Assembly (NCBI GenBank): GCA_946800325.1
Contig: OX326961.1
Coordinates: 10,766,655 to 10,830,654 of the forward strand
Reading direction: 5' to 3'
Source: Luzula sylvatica
Taxonomy: Eukaryota > Streptophyta > Magnoliopsida > Poales > Juncaceae
DNA length: 64,000 nt
The position numbers were made by a program, and so were the translations under genes. Under the pieces are notes generated by a model, which saw only the letters and a program-made list of their open reading frames with translations, searched no databases and had not been told where the DNA came from. Shown one piece after another: positions 33,931-46,411 of the stretch (the stretch's first letter is position 1; each line of letters begins with the position of its first letter).

Positions 33931-36900
33931 CTAACTACTCTCTTCCTCCTCTAGGTATCTCAAACCTATAGCTTTCGCATGATAATCGTGCTTAGCTTGC
34001 GAGAGTGGCTTAGTAAACGGGTCCGCAACATTCCTGTCAGTATCAATCTTTTCAATGATCACATCCTTTCTTTGCAAAATCTCACGGATCAAGTGAAATT
34101 TTCTGAGCATGTGCTTGGAGCGGTGATGTGCCCTCGGTTCCTTGGACTGTGCTATTGCGCCCGTATTGTCGCAATACACAATAATAGGTTCCGAGATACT
34201 CGGGACTACACCAAGTTCGGTCACAAACTTCTTGATCCATACCGCCTCCTTTGCCGCTTCGGAAGCCGCAATATACTCCGATTTAGTTGTAGAGTCTGCT
34301 ATCGTGGGTTGTTTGGAGCTTTTCCAAACTACCGCTCCACCATTTAGACAAAACACGTATCCGCTTTGTGATCGAAAGTCATCGACACATGTTTGGAAAC
34401 TGGCGTCGGTATATCCATTGATGACCAACCCGGATGTCTTTCCACCATAAATTAGAAATTGATCCTTAGTTCTTCGTAAGTACTTAAGGATGTTCTTAAC
34501 CGCGATCCAATGCATATCCCCTGGATTAGATTGGTAACGCGAAACGACGCTCAATGCATACGACACATCGGGGCGCGTACAAATCATGGCATACATAATT
34601 GATCCAACCGCCGAAGCGTATGGAACAATACTCATCGCATTCTTATCTTCACTCGATGTCGGACATTGAGCTTTAGAATACGATATGCCACTTGACATTG
34701 GAAGAAGTCCTTTCTTCCAATTTTGCATTGAAAACCGTTTCAACACTTTGTCGATGTACGTGCTTTGACTCAAGCCGAGTAACTTCTTGGATCTATCTCT
34801 ATAAATCCTCACGCCTAATATATAAGCTGCCTCGCCCAAATATTTCATAGCGAAACGAGTATTTAAATACTTCTTAACATCCGTAAGCATCGGAATGTCG
34901 TTTCCTATGATCAAAATGTCGTCTACATATAGTACAAGAAATACTATGCGGCTCCCACTAACCTTCTTGTATATACAAGGTTCTTCTACGTTTTTCACGA
35001 AATTATATTCTCGTATAACTTCATCGAAACGTATGTTCCAACTCCGAGAAGCTTGCTTCAATCCATAAATGGATCGTTGCAACTTGCATACTTTATCCGG
35101 ACTCTTTGAATCGACAAAACCCTCGGGCTGTGTCATGTACACATCCTCTTCTAAGTTCCCGTTAAGGAATGCGATTTTGACATCCATTTGCCAAATCTCG
35201 TAGTCATAATACGCAGAGATAGCAAGTAAGATCCGTATGGATTTAAGCATTGCTACGGGAGAAAACGTTTCTTCATAGTCTACACCAGGAATTTGTTTGA
35301 AACCTTTCGCCACAAGCCGTGCCTTATAAGTGTTCACATTCCCATCCATGTCGGTCTTCTTCTTGAAGACCCATTTACATCTCACTGGTTTAACCCCGGG
35401 AGGTGGATCAATCAAGTTCCAAACTTGATTATCGTACATGGATTGAATCTCGGATTTCATGGCAGTTTGCCACTTATCGGAATCCTCGCTTTTCATAGCC
35501 TCGCGATAAGATGTCGGTTCATCATTTATGAATTCGACTTCATCGTCATTTGCCACGATAAAACCATATCGTGCAGGCTCTTGACGAATCCTACCCGATC
35601 TACGAATTGCGCCTTGTGCACTTGACTCCGGATCATCAACATTTGACGAAACCGGATCAACGTTCATCGGTTCAACATTCGTTTGCGGTTCTCGAATTTC
35701 TTCGAGATCTATTTCATATCCATCCATTCTTTTAGATATAAATTCCTCCTCTAAGAAGGTACCTCCACGAGCAACAAACACTTTGTTCTCGTATGGATGA
35801 TAGAAATAATATCCCTTTGTTTCCTTGGGATAACCAACAAATAAACATTTTTCAGATTTGGGATCAAGTTTATCCGCAATTAATCTGCGGACATAAACTT
35901 CACATCCCCAAATCTTAACATAAGACAACTTCGGAACTTTTCCAGTCCATATCTCATATGGCGTCTTAGGTACCGATTTAGAAGGTATGCGGTTCAATAA
36001 GAAAGCCGCTGTCTCTAGGGCATATCCCCAAAACGATTTTGGAAAGGAAGTTTGACTCATCATATATCGAACCATGTCCAACAAGGTCCGATTCCTCCTC
36101 TCGGACACGCCATTCCATTGTGGCGTTCATGCCGGAGTCCATTGTGGAAACTATTCCACAATCTTTTAGATGATCTTCAAACTCATAGCTCAAATATTCG
36201 CCACCTCGATCCGATCGAATGGCTTTAATTTTCTTGCCAAGCTGATTTTCAACTTCGTTTTGAAACTCTTTGAACTTTTCAAAGGTCTCCGCTTTAGTAC
36301 GCATCAAATAGATATATCCATATCTACTATGATCGTCCGTAAACGTAACAAAGTATCGATAACCTCCTCTTGCCTCGATGCTCATCGGTCCACATACATC
36401 GGAATGTATGAGTTCCAATAGATCGTTGGACCGCTCTCCGACCTTGGAGAACGGCGCCTTAGTCATCTTGCCAAGTAAACAAGATTCGCAATTCCCAAAT
36501 GAATCCAATTCAAATGAGTCTAGCATTCCATCTTTATGGAGTCTAGCAATGCGTTTCTCATTCACATGACCGAGACGACAATGCCAAAAGAAAGTCCGAT
36601 TATCAACTTTAGGTTTAATCCTTTTTGCATTAACGTTATATATGGACTTATTATTTCCGTGATCGAAATCCAACACATAAAGACCATTTTCTAACAGAAC
36701 ATTTCCATAGACAATAGAATCCTTACATATCGAAAACTCATTATTCCAAATAACGAATTCATAGCCATCATTGGCCAGTTTCGACACACTTATTATGTTC
36801 TTACATAATGTCGGTACATAATAACAATTATTTAGTACTAAAATAAGTCCACTAGGCAAAGTCAAATTAACTACTCCTACGGCAAACGCAGCAACTTTTG

Positions 36901-37129
36901 CTCCATTCCCGACGCGTAGATCGACTTCGCCTTTTTCCAACCTTCGACTATTTTGTAGAACCTGCATATTTCGACAAATATGAGTCCCACAACCGGTATC
37001 CAATACCCAATTAGTCATAGTTGAAATATTAACTTCAATAACGTTAATATCTGAGAAGCCGGTCGCTGAAACCGCCTTGCCCTTCTTCACCTCCTCGAGG
37101 TAAGACTTGCAATCGCGCTTCCAATGTAA
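33931..37129 (-). pseudogene. Ty1/copia pol (Tnt1-94-like), 5'-truncated, one frameshift
   Basis: Minus-strand order: end of a Gag zinc knuckle (HWKRDCKSYLEE at the truncation point), protease (WVLDTGCGTHIC), GAG-pre-integrase (HCRLGHVNEKRIARLH), integrase core (LIHSDVCGPM, AIRSDRGGEY), reverse transcriptase (KTPYEIWTG precedes; RT has VLYVDDILIIGND with the catalytic YVDD) and RNase H (SQSGYVFCLNGGAVVW, SEYIAASEA), ending at ADPFTKPL and EEEESS. One extra base near 36148 shifts the frame in the integrase; otherwise the frame is open for over 1000 codons, so this is a fairly young copy. Gag and the 5' LTR are absent because of the inverted junction at about 37130. Confidence 0.9.
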
Positions 37130-40100
37130 GAACATAATAAGTGTGTCGAAACTAGCCAAGGACGGCTATGAATTCGTTATTGGGAATAATGAATTTACGA
37201 TATGTAAGGATTCTATTATCTATGGAAATGTTCTATTAGAGAATGGTCTTTACGTATTGGATCTCGATCACGGAAATAATGAGTCTATCTTTAATGTTAA
37301 TGCGAAAAGGATTAAACCTAAAGTTGATAATCGAACTTTCTTTTGGCATTGTCGTCTCGGTCATGTGAATGAGAAACACATTGCTAAACTCCATAAGGAT
37401 GGAATGCTAGACTCTTTTGAATTTGATTCATTTGAGAATTGTGAATCTTGTTTATGTGGCAAGATGACAAAGGCGTCGTTCTCCAAGGTCGGGGAGCAGT
37501 CCAACGACTTGTTGGAACTCATACATTAGGATGTGTGTGGACAGATGAGCATCGAGGCAAGAGGAGGCTATCGATACTTCGTTACGTTTTCGGACGATCA
37601 TAGTAGATATGGATATATCTATTTGATGCGTGCCAAAGCATAAACTTTTGAAAAGTTGAACGAGTTTCAAAACGAAGTTGAAAATCAGCTTGGCAAGAAA
37701 ATTAAAGCCATTCGATCGGATCGAGGACGCGAATATTTGAGTTACGAGTTTGAAGATCCTCTAAAGGAATGTGGAATAGTTTCACAATGGACTCCGGTAG
37801 GAACGCCACAATGGAATGGCGTGTCCGAGAGGAGGAATCGGACCTTGTTGGACATGGTTCGATCCATGATGAGTCAAACTTCCCTCCCAAAATCGTTTTG
37901 GGGATATACCCTAGAGACAGCGGCTTATTTATTAAGCCGTATACCTTCAAAATCGGTACCTAAGATGCCATATGAGATGTGGACCGGAAAAGTTCCAAAG
38001 TTATCTTATGTGAAGATTTGGGGATGTGAAGCTTATGTCCGCAAATTAATGGCGGATAAAATCGATCCCAAATCTGAAAAATGTTTATTTGTCGGTTATC
38101 TCAAGGAAACTAAGGGATACTATTTCTATCATCCATACGAGAACAAAGTGTTTGTTGCTCGTGGAGGTACTTTCCTAGATGAGGAGTTCATATAAAAAAG
38201 AATGGATGGAAATAAAATAGAACTCGAAGAGATTCGAGACCAACAAATGAATATTGAACCGATGAACATTGATCCGATTCCGTCAATTGTTGAGGATCCG
38301 GAGTCAAGTGCACAAGGCACAATTCATAGATCGGGTAGGATTCGTCAAGAGCCTGTACGGTATGGTTTTATCGTGGCAAATGACGATGAAGTCGAACTCA
38401 TAGATGGTGGGCCGACATCTTATCGTGAGGCTATGAAAAGCGACGATTCCAAAAAGTGGCATACGGCCATGAAATCCGAGATTCAATCCATGTACGATAA
38501 TCAAGATTGGAACTTGATTGATCCACCTCCCGGGGTTAAACCAGTAGGATGCAGGTGGGTTTTCAGGAAGAAAACCGACATGGATGACAATGTAAACACT
38601 TATAAGGCACGGCTTGTGGCGAAATGTTTCAAACAAATTCATGGTGTTGACTATGAAGAAACGTTTTCACCCGTAGCAATGCTTAAATCCATACGGATCT
38701 TATTTGCCATCGCTGCGTATTATGATTACGAGATTTGGCAAATGTATGTCAAAACCACATTCCTTAACGGGAATTTACAAGAGGATGTGTACATGACACA
38801 ACCCGAGGGTTTTGTCGATTCAAAGAATCCGAATAAAGTGTGCAAGTTGCAACGATCCATTTATGGATTGAAGCAAGCTTTTCGGAGTTGGAACATACGT
38901 TTCGATGAAGTTATAAGCGAGTATAACTTCGTGAAAAACGTAGAGGAACCTTGTGTATACAAGAAGGTTAGGGGGAGCCGCGTAGTATTTCTTGTTCTAT
39001 ATGTAGACGACATCTTGATCATAGGAAACGACATTCCGATGCTTACGGATGTTAAGAAGTATTTAAATACTTGTTTCGCTATAAAAGATTTGGGAGAGGC
39101 CGCCTATATTTTAGGCATGAGGATTTATAGAGATAGATCCAAGAAGTTACTCGGCTTGAGTCAAAGCACGTACATCGACAAAGTATTGAAAGGGTTTTCA
39201 ATACAAGATTCGAAGAAAGGATTTCTTCCGATGTCGAGTGGCATTTCGTATTCTAAAGCTCAATATCCGACATCGAGCAAGGATAAGAATGCGATGAGTA
39301 TTGTTCCATATGCTTTAGCAGTTGGATCAATTATGTATGCCATGATTTGTACGCGCCCCGATGTGTCGTATGCATTGAGCGTCGTTTCGCGTTACCAATC
39401 AAATCCAGAGGATATGCATTGGATCGCCGTTAAGAACATCCTTAAGTACTTACGAAGGACTAAGGATCAATTTCTAATTTATGATGGAAAGACATCTTGG
39501 TTGGTTATTAAAGGTTATACCGACGCCAGTTTCCAAACATGTGTCGATGACTTTTGATAGCACGTAAAATAGTTCGTTAAAATGTGTAATTTCAATCTTA
39601 CGAGTTAATCAAAACAATTTATAACAAATACTAATCAAAGTGATAAGTATAGGTTCGATCCAAGGAAATTTTGCGTATAATCGAAATTGCAATTCAAGAA
39701 CTATTTCTATTGGTCCAGAGACTATAATATTTTGTCACAATCAATGTTTAGGCTTCACAAATCTCTGGTCAAAATCTCACTTTCACACACACAAGTTTCG
39801 AATTTATAAAGATGATTGATCACAAGGGTATTTTAGGCATTAAATGTTTTTCACAAAATTATAAATCACAAATCAAGATCTCAAATTTGGCACAAGGATT
39901 CACAATTTGATTCTGAGAGAGACGACAGAAGAATTTCACTATTTTGAACTATGAGTAAAACGTTATTAGCAAATTACAAACAGGCCCCTGGAAGATCACA
40001 AAAAGGTCCAGAAGAATTTTTATTGATAGGCAGTTTTCAGAAATTCATATCAAATCAAAAATTATATCAAACAAACTCAATCAAAATCCTAATTCAAGAG

Positions 40101-42288
40101 TGAGATCAGATGTAAAATCTCAAGTAATTTTTGGGATGCAAACAGTTTTACAATGGATTCAACAAGCAGGGAAAAAAGGTCCAGATCTAAAGTTTTTTAC
40201 CAAATTACAGTTTAGTCCCTAACACAATGATATTTTAAAATCCATATCAAATAGGAAATTACAGATAATTGATTGATTCAAAATATTTTTTAAACTAAAG
40301 ATCTAGATCTAAACAGTGAGATGGAGAAAGAATTATTTTTGACTTTTTTTCTATTTTAATTCGAATTAACAACACAACACAAAAAATTGAGTATTTCACA
40401 AAGGAAAAATAGGAAAAATTCCACAAAAATTCCACAAAAATTCCACAAACTATATTTCACAGTATATAACAAGTTCACAAAGATATTTCAATCAGATCTA
40501 ACAATTCCTAATTAAAACAAAACAATTGTAAAAGACAGTACCGAAAAAGGAGAGAATGAAGTCCAAGATTGGATCTTGGCGAGGTCCTCGAGCCTTCACG
40601 CCTTGAGAGGAGGGAGAGGAGGAGGAGAACAACTTCTTCGAGCTTCAAGAGAGAGAGGAAAAACTCCTCGGGACGGCTTCGAAAACCGTGCAAGACACGG
40701 TTTCTTGGCAAAAAGGGCTCAAAGATGAGCAAGGGAGCTCGAGATGCTCTAACAATGGAGGGGGAAGAGGCTAAGACCTTACCTTCCCCCTAAAATGGAG
40801 TGGTTGACCAATGAGGACCAAGGGTAATTTGAAAGAATGAGGTTTGATTCTCTTTTATAAGAAATGAGGATTGATACAGGACAAGGATCGAGTTGCAACT
40901 TGCATGGTCAGGTAGAGCAAGTTGCAACGAATCCAACGGTCCAAAATTCATCAGATTTGGCCAAATAATGAGGAAGAAAACCCAAAAATACCCCTCAAGA
41001 TATTTCTCCAAGATCCAGAATAATTCATTTTAATTCATCCGAAATTCAGCATAAATTTCTCCCCTTGTCTCCATTTCGTGCGTGACCAGAGAGGAAGAGT
41101 GGTCCACGTCCTGTTCAAATTCTTCTTAGACTGCTGGTAATGGAGAGTCCGATTAATTTGGAAATGGAGAAAAATGGGGGCTGCATGGCTCCAAAAGAGC
41201 AAGTTTGAACTGCCTTCTACAGTATTATGTGGCGCAGACGGTGTAGCCGACTGTGCATCACAAGGAGAAAGTGAGGGGCAGAGGGGTAACAACGCAGTTT
41301 ACAGGTTGTGCACGCCACACAGGATCCTGGTTTGTTACAGCTTTGACCAGTCAACTGTCTTGGATTTGGTGAAGAAGGGATTATGTTGTCACGTGTGTAA
41401 CAAGTCAAGTAAAAGAGAGAGAATGGACCCGCTGTATGGGTTGTAGGGAGTTTAATGTGTTGCAGAGGATCTGAGAGATTAAATCACACCTGGATATTTG
41501 CTGCCTTTGCTGAAACGAGTCAGTTCTGATCCATTTGCGTCCATTCGTGTAACGGGTCACGCTCTTTGACCATTTGGAATAAAAGCTCGATTTCTCTCTC
41601 ATGCTTCCATCAAATATCATCATATTATATATCAAATCGACCGGGAAGACGAGGAGGGTCCTTCTACAGTTCTGGTTTTGCAAGATTTTGTACTTTTTAC
41701 CTGACATTAATACAAAAACACAATTTAAAGTATTTTATCTCAATAAATTGGAATTATGAGTATTTGGTATACTTTAATCATATTTATGTGTTTAAATTCT
41801 ATATTTTGTGTACGTAAAAAGTGATGAAAAATCCCCTTATCAACTTTCGATCACAAAGTGGATACGTGTTTTGTCTAAATGGTGGAGCGGTCGTATGGAA
41901 GAGTTCCAAACAACCCACGATAGGAGACTCTACAACTGAATCGGAGTATATTGCGGTTTCCGAAGCGGCAAAGGAGGCGGTATGGATCAAGAAGTTTGTG
42001 TCCGAACTTGGTGTAGTCCCGAGTATCTCGGAACCTGTGGATGTGTATTGCGACAATACGAGTGCAATAGCACAATCCAAGGAATCGAGGGCACATCATT
42101 GCTCCAAACACATGCTCAGAAAATTTCACTTGATCCGTGAGATTTTGCAAAGAAAGGATGTGATCATTGAAAAGATTGATACTGACAGGAATGTTACGGA
42201 CCCGTTTACTAAACCACTATCGCAAGCGAATCATAATTATCATGCGAAAACTATAGGTTTGAGATTCCTAGAGGAGGATGAGAGTTAG
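37130..42288 (+). pseudogene. Ty1/copia pol, plus copy of the same family, with stops and a solo-LTR insertion
   Basis: It begins abruptly at CKNIISVSKLAKDGYEF (end of protease region), then HCRLGHVNEKHIAKLH, the integrase core (AIRSDRGREY, PQWNGVSERRNRTLLD), reverse transcriptase (VLYVDDILIIGND) and RNase H. In-frame stops are at 37527-37529, 37641-37643 and 38193-38195, with no frameshift up to 39554. A 2288-bp solo LTR (39555-41842) splits RNase H between CVDDF and RSQSGYVFC. The rest runs to TDPFTKPL and stops at 42286-42288. Stops and nested insertions make it more decayed than the minus copy. Confidence 0.9.
39555..41842 (+). mobile_element. 2.3-kb solo LTR (probable Gypsy-type) in RNase H
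   Basis: It starts TGATAGCACGTAAAATAG and ends ATCCCCTTATCA, with inverted TGATA/TATCA ends and a perfect 5-bp direct repeat ACTTT (39550-39554, 41843-41847). No gag, pol or second LTR lies inside, so it is a solo LTR or a small non-autonomous LTR element. The phrase GTATAGGTTCGATCCAAGG near 39648 is of a type seen in plant Gypsy LTRs, which I recall only loosely. Short frames at 40569-40793 and 41174-41446 are not recognised. Confidence 0.8.
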
Positions 42289-42700
42289 TTAGTTATCTAA
42301 AATGATAGTTTCGTGGGACGAGATTAGTCGTATTGATAGTAGTAAACGTTGTATCACCCAAACTTATCTTATAGTAATGCAATTTCGAGATTAAATTTTT
42401 TTTTTCATTTGCATCTATCTTATATGAAAACTGTGTACGGGTTGTGTAATATGATTGTTACATGAACTCTGATTTGAGCTTGTGGGGACGTCGGCATAAT
42501 TGATGATTATGTGCAGCGAAATCGTCACACCTAAAGTTTCGTTTCTAAACATCCCTAGTCGCGGGTCAGTTTGCTTAAGAGAGAAGCATTTCGATTATCA
42601 GATAATAGACTGGACGCGTACACTAGTACCTTTGCCGAGGAGATGATTATGTTTTGCTAATCATGGGACAAGGTATTTGTCGAATCGGGAACGTAAATAT

Positions 42701-43296
42701 GGGCGGGCTAGGTTCAATGGCCAACACCCTTGTTTGGCCAACTCGGCCAACACCCTTGTTTGGCCAACTCGGCCAACACCCTTGTTTGGCCAACTCGGCC
42801 AACAACGTTTATTGCGCATAATATATACATGAAAATAAAAATCCAACCGCATAGATGTGTATACATCACTTGAGAATGTTATAGATTTAATTTCATGAAA
42901 AATAAATATTTTTATCATCTCCATCATGATACGTAAAGATATTGACGGATGACAATATTTACGACATGATTCATCATGAAATCAATTTTAAAATTCGATT
43001 TTTTTTCATTGTATTTAATTTAAATTATATAGATAGACTTTAGATTAATTTTTACAATGTTTCGACTTTTCTTTCATCGAAATCTGAAAAAATACCGAAA
43101 TAGACGGTTGCAAAAATAGATTATCGATTTTGTTGAATAGAAAAATGCAAACGAAACAAAATTTGTTCTACAACATATCTAAATTATATAGATTACATCT
43201 ATAAGGTTGAAATTTAATTTTCATTTGTATAATTCGAGAAATAAACGTTGTTGGCCGAGTTGGCCAAACAAGAGTGTTGGCCATTGAACCTAGCCC
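42701..43296. mobile_element. MITE family B, copy 2, with triplicated terminal unit
   Basis: Flanked by a 9-bp direct repeat CGTAAATAT (42692-42700 and 43297-43305). Ends are inverted (GGGCTAGGTTCAATGGCC on the left; GGCCATTGAACCTAGCCC on the right), then GGCCAACACCCTTGTTTGGCC. The left arm carries three tandem copies of a 27-bp unit CCAACACCCTTGTTTGGCCA-ACTCGG, while the right arm has one. The interior is related to 25083-25619. Confidence 0.88.
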
Positions 43297-43439
43297 CGTA
43301 AATATATGTTAGGTTACATGTATTGGATATGACCAAATCCGCGAGACCATGACATGGTTTAGTCATTATAGATGGACTTGCGACGAGTAGGGTTTTAGGT
43401 TCTTTACACTTGCACTACAACAGATCTGCGTATCAGCGA

Positions 43440-43745
43440 CGGTAAAAACCGTCGCTGATACTCCCAAAAACCGTCGCTGAAAGTTTTACCGACGGCAACC
43501 CGTCGCTGATCTCCCGTCGCTGAAAGGGGCGTCGCTAATGTCACTATTTCCGACGGGCCGTCGCTGATGTCACTTTTTCCGACGGTTTGCCTTCTCCGGC
43601 GGGCTGTCGCAGAAGTATTCTCCGGCGGGCCGTCGCAGAAGTTTTCTCCGGCGGGCCGTCGCAGATGACTTCTCCGGCGGGCCGTCGCAGAAGTCTTCTC
43701 CGGCGGGCCGTCGCAGAACTCTTCTCCGGCGGGCCGTCGCAGAAC
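43440..43745. repeat. CACTA left subterminal repeats
   Basis: Between 43585 and 43742 there are six near-identical head-to-tail units of about 27 bp with core CTCCGGCGGGCCGTCGCAGA; the outer part (43430-43570) has looser CCGTCGCTGA words. In En/Spm these regions bind the TNPA-type protein. Confidence 0.9.
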
Positions 43746-43754
43746 TCTGATGTC

Positions 43755-45000
43755 ACTATTTCTATTAAATTTATATTAATAATATAAATAAATAATTACA
43801 TAATATATAATTAAATAATAATAAATTTGTATTATTAATATTAATAAATAATTAAATAATATTAAATTTATATTAATAATATAAATAAATAATTAAAAAA
43901 TAATAAATTTATTTTAATAAATAATTAAATAATATTAAATTTGTATTATTAATATTTTAATATTTATAATAATAATAAATAATTAAATAATATTAAATTT
44001 ATATTAATAATATAAATAAATAATTAAATAATAATAAATTTATTTTAATAAATAATTAAATAATATTAAATTTGTACTATTAATATTAATAAATAATTAA
44101 ATAATATTAAATTTATATTAATAATATAAATAAATAATTAAAAAATAATAAATTTATTTTAATAAATAATTAAATAATATTAAATTTGTATTATTAATAT
44201 TTTATTATTTATAATATTAATAAATAATTAAACAATATTAAATTTATATTAATAATATAATTAAATAATAATAAATTTATTTTAATAAATAATTAAATAA
44301 TATTAAATTTGTACTATTAATATTAATAAATAATTAAATAATATTAAATTTATATTAATAATATAAATGAATAATTAATAAATAATTAAATAATATTAAA
44401 TTTGTATTATTAATATTTTATTATTTATAATATTAATAAATAATTAAATAATATTAAATTTATATTAATAATATAAATAAATAATTAAATAATAATAAAT
44501 TTATTTTAATAAATAATTAAATAATATTAAATTTGTATTATTAATATTAATAAATAATTAAATAATATTAAATTTATATTAATAAATAATTAAATAATAT
44601 TAAATTTGTATTATTAATATTTTAATATTTATAATATTAATAAATAATTAAATAATAGTAAAATTTATATTAATAATATATAAATTAATAATTAAATAAT
44701 ATTAAATTTATTTTAATTTAATAAATAATTAAATAATATTAAATTTGTATTATTTATATTTTAATATTTATAATATTAATAAATAAATATTAAATTTATA
44801 TTAATAATATAAATAAATAATTAAATAATATTAAATTTATATTAAAATTAAATAATAATATAAATAAATAAATAAAGAATGAAATAATTATTATATTAAA
44901 TTTATTTATAAATAATAAATAATAATATAAATAATTATAATGAAATAATTATAATATTAATAAATAATTAAATAATATTAAATAAATAATAAATAATAAA
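43755..45000. repeat. AT-only higher-order minisatellite inside the CACTA
   Basis: About 1.2 kb made of AATAATTAAATAATATTAAA, TTTATATTAATAATATAAAT, AATAATAAATTTATTTTAAT and TTTGTATTATTAATATT words that recur in the same order, giving a unit of roughly 110-180 bp. Apart from rare G (TTTGTA) and C it contains only A and T. It has no coding content. Confidence 0.9.
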
Positions 45001-45190
45001 GCCACGACAATTAAACAAATACAAACAATCCAAATAAGCAACGACAAACCACAAATACAACAATCCAGAAAATAAAACCACGACAATTCAAATACAACAA
45101 TCCGAATACGACAATCCAACCACAATCCACAAATACAACAATCCGATACGACAATCCACAAATACAACAATCCAAATACAACAGTCAAAT
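45001..45190. repeat. 'AAATACAACAATCCGAATACGACAATCC' minisatellite
   Basis: Tandem degenerate units of about 10-15 bp built from ACAACAATCC and ACGACAATCC, immediately downstream of the TNPA-like gene (minus strand). Confidence 0.8.
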
Positions 45191-45197
45191 AAACTCT

Positions 45198-46411
45198 CTA
45201 ATTCTGATTCAAATTATCACCATCGAAACCTCCAAGAAAATCATTTGCCGGACCAAAATTCGCCGGTCGGGTCGATGTCTCCTGAATTTAATGAATTGTT
45301 ATATCAAACTATACTACTATAATAATTATATATTTTTTATTTAACATGTACATACATTCGATGGTCGGGTCGATGTGTCCTGATTCTGCTGCGACATATT
45401 CGCCATGAACATCTGTGGGAAAGGAGACCGCAGTACATTCTGAAAATCCGAACCTGAATTCTGGAGGGGAGGAGACGAGAACACGCCGGGATTCTGAAAA
45501 CCATCGTAACCTCCTTGACCTCCTGATCCCATGCCGAACCCCGAGCCCTTTTCCAAACATTTGTACATAAAAAGTAAGATACATGAAAATAAATTATATT
45601 TTTTCTTATTGTACACATAATTTTTTACCTGTGGCCAAAATTGACGAGGAAAGAACATATTCTGCTGAGATCCGTCCAAACCTCCTAATCCTCCCGATCC
45701 CGTCGATCCGGATCCCGAACCCTGTCCCTTGTGAATGAAATAAATATATATCATTTTCTTCCGAAATTTAAAAAACATTATTAATTGAAATACCTACTTA
45801 CCTGCTGGAGAAAAGGACGCGGACAAAACATGTTCTGCTGCTGTGCGAACTGCGAAAACGTGGAGTACATGGTCTCCATCATCGCACGTCTAGTCTCTTC
45901 TGTATTGCGTTTGAGCTCCTCCTCCATCCTTTTTTTCATTTCCTCTTCTCGCCTGCGACTTTCCTCCTCCATTTGCCGCCTAAACATATCGAATCTATCA
46001 TTTTCTTCCGAATCGCGACATGCTGAAGTCGCGTTCTGACACGAGGGAGAAGACCATGTCGATGAGACCGGAGTAGACGCCAAAGCCGGATCAATCACAG
46101 AATCTATCGTATAGAAACGTCCGTGCGATCTCCCTCCTGACACCTGAACATACGTAGCAGCATCATCGCCGTGAGACGCCCAATCTTCACCGTACTTCTC
46201 CTTCATCGCGGCTTCGTAATTCTCCTTCGTGACATAAATACAACACGTTCGATTATAACAAATATGATTGCAAATTGAAAATTTAAATATACCTTTACTG
46301 CGACGGACTTCTGATCGATATAAGCAGTGCCACCCTTACGAACCTTCGACACCTTCAACAAATCCAAGAATCGGACGGGAACGTCTGGATTGCGCTCCTC
46401 CTTCAAAATTT
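45198..46411 (-). CDS. TNPA-like CACTA accessory transposase gene, multi-exon, 5' end missing
   Basis: Minus-strand pieces in order: VPVRFLDLLKVSKVRKGGTA (about 46400-46290), then after an intron YEAAMKEKYGEDWASHGDDA, GGRSHGRFYTIDSVID (about 46225-45800), then short Gly/Ser-rich exons (GSGSGSTGSGGLGG about 45735-45650; GKGSGFGMGSGGQGG and FPQMFMANMSQQNQ about 45550-45360), ending NDFLGGFDGDNLNQN with TAG at 45198-45200. The pattern 'GGxSHGRFYxxxS' resembles the plant En/Spm transposase_24 family, which binds subterminal repeats. A charged coiled-coil-like stretch (FRRQMEEESRRREEEMKKRM) is typical. The N-terminal part is cut off at the junction with the TNP2 remnant. Confidence 0.7.

Noticed and set aside
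33979..36569. Plus-strand frames of 60-120 codons over the minus copia pol
   Set aside because: Antisense shadows of the polyprotein; similar antisense frames appear on the plus copy at 37452-38642.
33931..42288. Reverse transcriptase considered as an endogenous pararetrovirus
   Set aside because: Domain order (protease, integrase, reverse transcriptase, RNase H) and LTRs are those of Ty1/copia; no movement or coat protein motif was seen.
43585..43742. Regular direct repeats that could be mistaken for a CRISPR array
   Set aside because: Units are head-to-tail without unique spacers, lie in the subterminal region of a CACTA element, and the DNA is eukaryotic.
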